From Enoplosus armatus (lineage: Eukaryota > Chordata > Actinopteri > Centrarchiformes > Enoplosidae): 64,000 bases of DNA. The translations under genes were made by a program, and so were the position numbers. Position 1 is the first letter of the stretch, and every line of letters starts with the position of its first letter. Location: contig NC_092183.1 in the NCBI RefSeq assembly GCF_043641665.1, positions 22,168,501 through 22,232,500 of the forward strand. Reading direction: 5' to 3'. Shown in pieces: positions 25,048 through 32,060 of the stretch. The notes under the pieces were generated by a model. That model made no database searches. It had not been told where the DNA came from and saw nothing but the letters and a program-made list of their open reading frames with translations.

Positions 25048-25069
25048 GGGGTAGGGGTAGGGGTAGGGG
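25048..25069 (+). other. Intramolecular G-quadruplex candidate (GGGGTA repeats)
   Basis: Four GGGG runs are separated by TA two-base loops, an ideal quadruplex pattern. A C-run follows directly, so the same bases can instead form a GGGGTACCCC hairpin. It lies about 820 bases downstream of the nr6a1 first coding exon, within intron 1. Confidence 0.7.
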
Positions 25070-25376
25070 TACCCCCCCTGTATGCTGATCATGTAAAAAG
25101 GACCAAAGTCAGTGTCATCTGCAACAAGCTGCGAGATGAATCCTACAGAAATTGAACGCATCCTGCCCATTTATCACATGTCCATCTTTTCCGCCCTGCA
25201 ACACCGGATTTCTTTTTTTTTGCGGGAGGGGGGGGACTACAAAAAACGCTAATGGCTTCAGGGCGTTCTCCAAGTTCAAAAGTTCACCTTTTACGATCTC
25301 CCCGAGCCTGACTGACCACCTCCAAATAAAAACATTCCGACCTCTGTTCCCAGCGAGCCCGACTCCAGCTATCACA

Positions 25377-25416
<40 letters not shown>
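25377..25416 (+). repeat. (CA)n microsatellite
   Basis: About 19 uninterrupted CA units in nr6a1 intron 1. Confidence 0.97.
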
Positions 25417-25417
<1 letters not shown>

Positions 25418-25889
25418 CACGAAGCAAGCAAGCAAACACCCCGGGAATAATAAAGACAATCCGATCATTTCCGCTGATGCAAAACAAGCAAACACAGCAA
25501 ACTCAGCCTACATTTCAGGCCAAAAGTGCGCTCTCTCCGCTCAGCCCAACGGCAGGCCACTTCCCACCACTTGTTAAGAGAGAGGCATTTCCCAAACTTC
25601 ATTTCACCTGACAAGAATGGCCACAAACACGGGGTTTCACGCGCGTTCACAAGTGTGCAGAGTTTGGAGAAGTGGCTGCGGTGCCTGTGAGCGGTGATGG
25701 ATGCACTAGTGAGTGTGTGTTGGGGGGGTTAATTAAAAATAGCGGAGCCATGCGGTAATGTTTGGAGGTGAGGAAAGGTGTGATCCGGTCACAGGCAGCA
25801 GCAGTGTGTTATACAGTAAACCTGATGATGTGTGTGCGTGTGTGTGTGAACATGCAAGACCAGGGGCTCCGGGTGTCGTGTTTGCCTAC

Positions 25890-25956
25890 CGTTAACGGAC
25901 TTTGCGTTGTTTCTCTCCGGGTAGTCGAACCCATTCGTCCTCTTCTCTATCTCCAT
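25890..25956 (-). CDS. nr6a1: nr6a1 first coding exon (germ cell nuclear factor, N-terminus)
   Basis: NR6A1 (GCNF) is an orphan nuclear receptor that represses pluripotency and germ-line genes by binding AGGTCA direct repeats. This exon starts with ATG in a strong context (A at -3, G at +4). It encodes 22 residues beginning MEIEKRTNGFDYP and ending SVN, plus the first base of a Gly codon. It then meets a GTAGGC donor. Human NR6A1 exon 1 likewise ends in Asn-Gly just before the next exon's Phe-Cys, at the same phase. An in-frame TGA lies at 25,981-25,983, so this is the only ATG start in frame. The call rests on orientation, the miR-181 cluster in the following intron, and divergence from olfml2a, all as in human. 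The zinc-finger and ligand-binding exons are not in the window, so the identity cannot be confirmed by a domain. Teleosts carry two nr6a1 copies; which one this is cannot be told. Confidence 0.68.
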
Positions 25957-26260
25957 CCTCCCGCATGGGCTGATCCCGAGTCAGCCCGATGGTCGCCTCT
26001 CGCCGCCACGAAGAGCCCGCAACACTGTCGGTGAGGATGGTGAGGTGACAGTGGTGGTGGTGGTGGTGTTGGTGGTGGCGATGAAGCGTAGTCTGAACGT
26101 GAGTCAAGCTGCCACTGCTTTGTCCCTGTCCTCGGCCTGGCTGGCTCAACGCTCGGACCGCCGTCCCATGATTTAGCCCACTGCTTCCAGTCAGCGGGGA
26201 ATAACTGGATCCACACCCCCAGGGGTGGTGCGTTCGGGGACCTGTGAGGAGCGTGGAGGA
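25957..26260 (-). promoter_or_regulatory. nr6a1: Probable nr6a1 5' leader / proximal promoter
   Basis: GC-rich DNA directly upstream of the nr6a1 start codon. The leader strand carries a (CCA)n tract (GGTGGT on +, about 26,049-26,079). It has two ATGs upstream of the main start. One at 26,169 opens a very short frame. One at 25,966, only 10 bases before the main start and in a weak context, opens a 24-codon frame that overlaps the coding start and stops inside the exon. The transcription start itself is not determined. Confidence 0.45.
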
Positions 26261-26802
26261 TCGCCCACTCTCAAGTCCAATTAGAAAGCAGGGTCACTAA
26301 ATAACGTTGAAATGTTAAAGCAAACATAAGAAATGCATTAGAAGAATTACCAATAATTACAAATGTTTATAGTCGGCTAGCCCGCGTCAAAACCGGACCA
26401 AAGTAGTATCGGCCCCCCAAAACAACAATAATTCTGTTGTTAATTCATTAGGATGCATAGTTATGATAAGTTAATGTTAAAATATCAGGGAGCTATACAA
26501 AAAATATATTTTTTAGGCCTATATGTAGCTAACTGGCTATGTGAATTTGTTGTTTAGCTAGCTGGACCTAGTAGGCTAAGTGTCAATGAACACACGAGAA
26601 CAAAACATTTTCTCATACTTCCTGAAGTATGAAGTATGGAAAAAAAGACCGACCCTATTTTACATCTAAATCAACAAATTAAATGCGCTAATTAGACTAC
26701 TCCGCAGCTCGTATCATGAAACTCGGTTATTCCCACATGACTTGAAGGCAGCACAAAATACACAACAGAGATTACGCAACGACGGATGGCTGTCGCGCCG
26801 CA

Positions 26803-26822
26803 GGCATTCTGGGATATGGAGT
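26803..26822 (+). promoter_or_regulatory. ZNF143/STAF-like promoter motif
   Basis: GGCATTCTGGGATATGGAGT resembles the ZNF143 (SBF/STAF) consensus GCATTCTGGGANTTGTAGT with two or three differences. Such sites are typical of CpG-rich, housekeeping-type promoters, and the flanks here contain GTCGCGCCGC and TCCCGCGG. Confidence 0.4.
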
Positions 26823-27027
26823 CCCGCGGTTTGAGTCTGGCCAGCAGCGTCTTCGTGAGACAAGCCGAAAGCTAGCACGCTAATGCTAATGCTACCATTA
26901 TCTTCTGGTGCTCAAGCTAGGCTGCTGTTTGGCTACTCAAAGAAGGAGAGTTCAGCGTTCGGCGTTAACAGCGAGTTAAATACGATGAAGTGACGAGTGC
27001 TCAATCAGAAATAGTTGAGAGTGTGTA

Positions 27028-27043
27028 GCGCCCTCTGGTGGCC
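27028..27043 (-). promoter_or_regulatory. CTCF-type insulator motif, pointing left
   Basis: On the - strand the sequence reads GGCCACCAGAGGGCGC, a match to every core position of the CTCF consensus CCACYAGRGGGCRC. It lies about 1.1 kb upstream of the nr6a1 coding start. Confidence 0.7.
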
Positions 27044-27227
27044 GCACTATAATAATGCGTGGAACAAGAAATCATGTTTTCAGATTGGCAGCGTGAAGGC
27101 AGCTGGCTAAACCGACAGCCCAGTAGTTCTTACCACTTTAAAAATCTGGCAGCAACGTAGGCACCATCTTAAGTTCTTATCTGCATCAACCTTGGCTCCA
27201 ATATGTAATAATCATTTATCCCCCCCC

Positions 27228-28110
27228 CCCATCTTTAGATTCAACTTTCTCCCAGTGGAACAGTAAAGGTATTAAGACTTTTCAAGACTTGTATGTGGAA
27301 GCGCTGATTTTTCTTCTTTATCATCCACATTTGGACTACCTCCATCCCATCTTTTCAGATACTTTCAAATGAGAAACTGTACCTCTACCATTTTTCCCAG
27401 CTTTCCATCACTTCCCCCAAAACAAGCATGGGTCAATCTGCTTTCTTTGAAACTACATCAAAGGGCATCACTTTCTAAAATGTATGACTCCCTCATGTCA
27501 TTTAAAGATAGTGGTACAATTAAAGCAAAAACTAAATGGGAACAGGAGCTGGATATGGAGTTACATAGCATGTGGTGGAAGGAGGCCATAGACAGAGTGC
27601 ACACCTAGGCCTCATCTTTCCAAATCTAGGCTTTCTGGAATGTATCCAGATGTTGTAGATAAATGCAGTAGATGTCATAACACTCCCTGCAATCTAAGCC
27701 GTATGTTTTTTTCTATAGTCAGCACTACACAACTATTGGGAAGGGTTTTTTAAAATGATGTCCTCAGCAACCAATTCCACTGATCAATTTTTGGACCCCT
27801 AACAGAACACTTGCTCTTAACTTGAAACAAAAACAGGTAACTGCATTCACGTCTCTCATAGCCAGACGTGTCATACGATTACACAGGAACTCTGCCAAGA
27901 GTCCTTCTACATCCTAATGGCTTAAAGATGTCTTGTTCTTTCTCAAACTTGAGAATATAAAATACACTCTGAGAGGTTCAAGGGAGAAGTTTTTTCATAC
28001 ATGGCAGCCCTTTATAACCCATTTTAATGTGTTGCATCGTCAGTTTGTTAGGTTTTTTTTTTTTTTATCTGTATTTATTTTAGGTGTGATCACACCCCAG
28101 CCACAGTTGA
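27228..28110 (+). mobile_element. Degenerate L1/Tx1-like LINE, C-terminal ORF2 remnant
   Basis: The frame at 27,369-27,608 reads FPSFPSLPPKQAWVNLL and later KTKWEQELDMELHS followed by WWKEAIDRVHT. This is the characteristic block at the C-terminal end of fish L1/Tx1 ORF2 (E..W..I......SS....L.QFK.LHR). Further recognisable pieces (KMYPDVVDKCSRC, resembling the zinc-knuckle 'KC.RC' region) follow in shifted frames with several stops, so it is dead. The reverse-transcriptase core and 5' end are missing, consistent with 5' truncation at insertion. It lies in the gap between nr6a1 and olfml2a, immediately before a Penelope-like remnant. Confidence 0.75.
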
Positions 28111-28489
28111 TGGTGTGTGTGTGTGTGTGCGTGCGATAGAGATGGTTGGGGGTTGGGTGGGGGTTGTAACATGCGGGGGTTAGTAATCTTATTCTCTGAT
28201 CTTGATTTCTTCCTTTTTTTTTTATTTATTTATTATTATTTTGCACTCTATTTTTCTATATCTATATATGTTACTTAGATATTATAACTTTTGCAGAGGG
28301 CAAACTAGAGAGATTTTTAGTCAGAAGGATGAACAAGGTTTCCAGTTTTTCAACTTAAGGTTGTCTGGGGTTTTTCTGTTTTTTTTTAGCAGAGAGCATC
28401 CCAACTGAACTGTCTGACAGTAAAGTACATGTGTGCGTTTACCTTGCACCAAATCCATTTCCTCCTGAGGTTCTATTAGCACTCACCTC
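28111..28489 (+). other. Low-complexity join between two retroelement remnants
   Basis: GT-rich and T-rich DNA (a GT run at 28,111-28,130, poly-T tracts near 28,215 and 28,378). It probably includes the 3' end of the LINE and the start of the next element. No coding region was seen. Confidence 0.4.
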
Positions 28490-29193
28490 ATAAAGACTTA
28501 GTGTGTAGATAGTTTGTTTCTACTTTGGAAAGGACCAATCCCCACTCCATGAGTGTTTTTTAAAAGTTTGGTAACTTTACAGGCCTGAGATTTACACTTC
28601 ATTATAGCCTCAAAGAAATAAATTTTCTCGATATAAATGGAACAGAAAAAAAAGACGATGCTCTCTCTTCCTCTCTTTACGCCAAACCTGCAGATCGGAA
28701 TACACTTCTTCATCCTCAAATCCCATCGCTCTTAAGAAAAGCCTACCGGTGAGTCGACTCACTAGACTGAAGAGAGGATGTGACGTTACAAGAAAAGTGA
28801 AGAAGAGACGTTACCCAAATTTTAGAGATAGGGATGACTTGTATGTGCTGAAGTGGATCCAAAGAGCAGAGAGGCTTATCTGCGAGTTAAAAAAACAAAT
28901 CCAAGCCACTGCACCTTATTTACTGGGCCACATTCATCCCTGAAACTAAGAACATCAAGGATATAATTCTCAAATATTGGCATATTCTTCACAATGACAA
29001 TGATTGAAAGAAACGCTGAGGTAACTTTCAAAAAAAGGGAGAAACATAAGAGACAGAGCTGTTGGAGTCCAGTAAACAGCAAACAGTAAACAACTAAAGA
29101 GCCTGCATGTATTGCTGATATACCAAAAACTTTAAGGACTTTAAAACCTGTAAAACAAAAAAATGTTGTGTTTATGATGCAGTGCCCATGTGT

Positions 29194-29237
<44 letters not shown>

Positions 29238-29840
29238 TGAGACATCCCACTCATGCAAGACATTTTAATGAAAAGCAACCTCTCATTTGGTCGCTGTGTT
29301 TTACAGGCATAGACACAATTAAGCCCAGCTAAAGGGGTGGTAATGTCAACAAAAAAGAAAATAGAGAAAAACATTTTGGTTTTTGGTTTTTAAAAATGTG
29401 CTGTTTTGTGGTGGTTTTTATGCTGGATCTATGTTGCTCTTCACGCTCTTTCTATGTATCGCGCTTGCTAAGAGTCTTTGGAGCGAGGTGTCTCAAATAG
29501 GCACATTTTGACCCCTGGGGAAGTTCCCGCCCTATGCACTTCTCCCGTTTATGTGCCAAATATAATGTCACCTATACATCTTTTTACTGGGCACTCCCTC
29601 TCTCTGCCAGTCTGGGAATGTGATTGGCCTGAAGCCACACGACCACATGCCCAGCCCATCTGTGCATTTGCCCCATTGGCTGATATCTGAGTGGATGTAT
29701 ATGAAACATATATAAAAAAATAAAAAATCCTGATTAATACCTCCCCCATGTAAATGTTCCTTGTAATGTGTTTTTGTGAAGGCCACAAGCCGGAACGTGC
29801 CGGTCTAACAATAAAGGTGTTCAATATTCTAAGAGTGTCA
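28490..29840 (+). mobile_element. Degenerate Penelope-like retroelement (RT tail plus GIY-YIG-type region)
   Basis: Read across several frameshifts, pieces appear in family order: EINFLDINGTE (the 'FLD' block late in the reverse transcriptase), LYAKPADRNTLLHP ('KPTDRNTLLH' block), RLTRLKRGCDVTRKVKKRR with YPNFRDR, then ILKYWHILHNDND and VTFKKRET (linker), and finally LIWSLCFTGIDTIKPS with RGGNVNK, matching the end of the Penelope GIY-YIG region. The 3' end has AAGCCGGAACGTGCCGG and AATAAAGGTGTTC, like the usual tail of these elements. A (TA)n tract (29,197-29,235) splits it. Many stops are present and the RT core is missing, so it is inactive. Penelope-like elements use a GIY-YIG endonuclease for insertion (established). 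Confidence 0.75.
29197..29235 (+). repeat. (TA)n microsatellite
   Basis: About 19 TA units inserted or expanded within the Penelope-like remnant. Confidence 0.95.
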
Positions 29841-29934
29841 TTAAGCATTACTGTTTACTCATCCCATCACTACTGTACACCAGTCTACCCCAGCAATATA
29901 ATTTATAACACATGACATATATTTTATTGTATTT

Positions 29935-29974
<40 letters not shown>

Positions 29975-30540
29975 CTATCGGACCTCTGCACGATTGCTTA
30001 CTGTTCCTCACTGAAGCACAGTATCAGTTGACATAGCGAGGGCATGACTGTAGGGCTAGCCGTGCTTTACTACCTGACCTCCAGGCCCCACCTCGAAGAG
30101 TGTGCCAAAATTCAAGTTGTAACGTTTTCGGTGTAGTGCTCAGGCCATGTGCTGCATGTTCCTACATGAACGTGTTTGATAAAAAAAAAATGGCCACACA
30201 GCTCACGCGGAGCTCTGCAGTGTTCCAGCACAGAAAAGCTCCACATGGCACAGAGACCTGGAGAAACAGTGGGACTCAGCAGCCCAGGGGCACTTGAAGC
30301 CAAAGTAACAATTTGGCCAGCAGGTGGCGCCAAAGGCCCTTCGCATTTCTAAGGAGTGTCCGCGCAACAACTTTTAAAACTTACAAATAGTGACGCCATT
30401 CAGCGTGGGACATTATGTGCACAGAATTCAAAGCGTTTGAAAAATGAAATCATATAATATAACTCCAAAAGAATATCGAATTATTACATAATTATGTAAC
30501 TGTCCTATTATTGTTGTTGTGATTGTGATTATCATTGTTA
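29841..30540. other. Intergenic segment upstream of olfml2a
   Basis: No coding region. It contains a broken (TA)n tract at 29,937-29,973 and a strong CTCF-type motif at its right end. Confidence 0.5.
30317..30332 (+). promoter_or_regulatory. CTCF-type insulator motif, pointing right
   Basis: CCAGCAGGTGGCGCCA matches the CTCF core CCASYAGRKGGCR at all positions and is preceded by TTGG. It lies about 570 bases upstream of the olfml2a start codon and points toward that gene. Confidence 0.7.
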
Positions 30541-30884
30541 TTATAAGCCGCTCTGCACAGACTGAGCACACACTGAAGGGCTGAGTTTGTGTGTAAACCC
30601 CTCCCCTCGGCGGAGGACAGCGGATGGCAGATGATGCGCCCCGTGCGCCTGGCTGAAAACAGAGCGCGCGGCGCAGACAGGACGCACACCACAGCGCACT
30701 AACATCCACCCGGACACACATACAGACAGGCGGACGGACGGACGGACACACACTGTATGATTACCCCTGCGTGAAAAGGCGATGGAGCTCAAATAGGCGC
30801 GCTGCTTTACCCTATGGACTGAACGCAGTTGACTGCCGCGTTGGATTTCGGAACTCTCACGCCCCGGACGAGCCAGGAGAGAAA
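30541..30884 (+). promoter_or_regulatory. olfml2a: olfml2a probable promoter and 5' leader
   Basis: GC-rich (CTCCCCTCGGCGGAGG, GAGCGCGCGGCGCAG) and directly upstream of the olfml2a start codon, with no TATA box where expected. The last 130 bases hold three very short upstream reading frames, starting at 30,757 (5 codons), 30,782 (4 codons) and 30,814 (2 codons), each closed before the main ATG. Whether they are in the mRNA depends on the unmapped transcription start. Confidence 0.5.
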
Positions 30885-30953
30885 ATGTGGAGATACACGA
30901 ACCTGTTCGCCTGTCTGCTGGTCCTGTGCAAGGACGCGTCCTCGCAGAGCAAG
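30885..30953 (+). CDS. olfml2a: olfml2a exon 1: start codon and signal peptide
   Basis: Encodes 23 residues: MWRYTN, then a hydrophobic core LFACLLVL, then polar residues ending SSQSK, a compact secretory signal peptide probably cut near residues 19-21. Human exon 1 likewise ends just before the conserved FG..(D/E) block of the next exon. ATG has A at -3. The same frame stays open upstream, but only to a GTG, and an N-terminal extension would bury the signal peptide, so this ATG is chosen. The exon ends in AAG with a consensus GTAAGG donor, phase 0. Confidence 0.88.
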
Positions 30954-31479
30954 GTAAGGAAAACAGAAAAACCAGGCACACGGCAGACACTCGGTGTTCC
31001 AGGATCCCCACGCGTCAATGCAATGAGTTTAATCACGGCGGACCCTGTCATGACAGTGTCCCAGACCTCCTCCACCGTCCTGCTCGACTTCACCTCTCAC
31101 ACTGCTCCGTGTTCTGTGCCACAGGTGCCTCTGCTCCAGACAAATTAGTGACTTGACCCAATACCCAACATTTTCCCCCCCAGCCAGACCTTTAAATTTT
31201 CTGCCTAAAGCCGGCAGATGGTCCAGGTTATGTGTTATTTTTGTATGGCTGCAGGTAATCCTCCCAATGAGGGCTTTTGGGGGGGGTGACAGGACGAGTA
31301 ACAATAGGTTGGTGTAATGACACCCCTCCGGTGCCCCGGTGTGTGCGGGCCTGATGCCAGCGGAGTGTGGGAGAGGTGGCACTCAGTGGGGTAACAGTAA
31401 TATCTGGCTGCCCCTGTTTGTACAGCTGCTGGACTCCAGTAACCCCTCACTCTCCCTCCCTCAGCTTAATCCAGCTCTA

Positions 31480-31501
31480 CACACACACACACACACACAC
31501 A
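31480..31501 (+). repeat. (CA)n microsatellite
   Basis: About 11 CA units in olfml2a intron 1. Confidence 0.95.
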
Positions 31502-31643
31502 GAAGATAAAACACATGTACAGCACACATTATATATAAGGACCAGAGGCTCTGTCGCATATTTATGGCCAAGTATGGTGTGTGACTGTCAACAATTGTCT
31601 GGATACAATCAGAGGCCAAATCAGCAGCAATGTAGGTCAGTGA

Positions 31644-31663
31644 CCCCCCCCCCCCCTCCTCCT

Positions 31664-31711
<48 letters not shown>

Positions 31712-31726
31712 TAGTAGTAGTAGTGA
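31644..31726 (+). repeat. (C)n(CA)n(GTA)n compound microsatellite
   Basis: A C-run, CTCCTCCTCC, about 20 CA units (31,668-31,709) and then five GTA units in direct succession. Confidence 0.95.
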
Positions 31727-32035
31727 TGGGAGGTGTTAGTAGTATTCATAGTTGCTGTAGTAGCACAACAGTGATAAAAGCAGCATGTGGTAGTGTGTAG
31801 TATTAGTAGTAAAAGTGGCCAAAAGTATGTGGACACCACCCCTGTGCCTGCTTTGATGTGGCATCACGTAATGACATGTTTGACCATCACATATGGGTGG
31901 AATGTTCAGGTGAATGTTCAGGTGTAGTTTTGCAGTGTAGTTTCAGCGTGTATGTCACTCTAGACTGTGTCAAATTGCTTGTTACTTGCATGAGATTAGG
32001 GTCTCTAGTAATCTAGTAGAAGTAGTCATAGTGGC

Positions 32036-32060
32036 AGTAGTAGTAGTAGTAGTTGTAGTA
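32036..32060 (+). repeat. (GTA)n tract
   Basis: Seven to eight GTA-type units. Scattered GTAGTA pieces between 31,711 and here suggest decay of a longer tract. Confidence 0.85.

Larger units (their letters stand above)
13220..25889 (-). other. nr6a1: nr6a1 intron 1, promoter-proximal part: non-coding
   Basis: No coding exon was recognised between the MITE at 12.6-13.2 kb and the first coding exon of nr6a1. Contents are five copies of the 'CTGCAACTAACGATTA' repeat family, a possible LINE fragment near 15.5 kb, microsatellites, and the two longest homopolymers in the window (27 C and 29 G). Locally GC-rich stretches occur at about 16.6-16.9, 17.7-17.9 and 18.9-19.2 kb. The last carries a 97-codon open frame on - with no family resemblance; I treat these as possible regulatory DNA, not genes. 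Confidence 0.45.
26261..27227. other. Intergenic, promoter-like segment upstream of nr6a1
   Basis: No coding region. It contains a CpG-bearing patch around 26,770-26,870, a ZNF143-like motif, and a strong CTCF-type motif. The (GCTAAT)n-like run near 26,880 resembles pieces of common fish repeats. It could hold an alternative upstream nr6a1 promoter. Confidence 0.4.

Noticed and set aside
25048..25069. Interstitial telomere repeat
   Set aside because: The unit is GGGGTA, not the vertebrate TTAGGG, and there are only four units.
1..25889. Zinc-finger and ligand-binding exons of nr6a1
   Set aside because: I looked on - for the C..C.D.A.G.HYG and EGCKGFF blocks and found none, so these exons are placed beyond the left edge.
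25892..26216. Two longer open frames on - overlapping the nr6a1 start
   Set aside because: They open with TTG or GTG rather than ATG and are His/Pro-rich from a trinucleotide tract; only the short ATG-initiated overlap is kept as an observation.
30771..30884. N-terminal extension of olfml2a in the same frame
   Set aside because: The upstream frame opens with GTG, not ATG, and would place 38 polar residues before the signal peptide.
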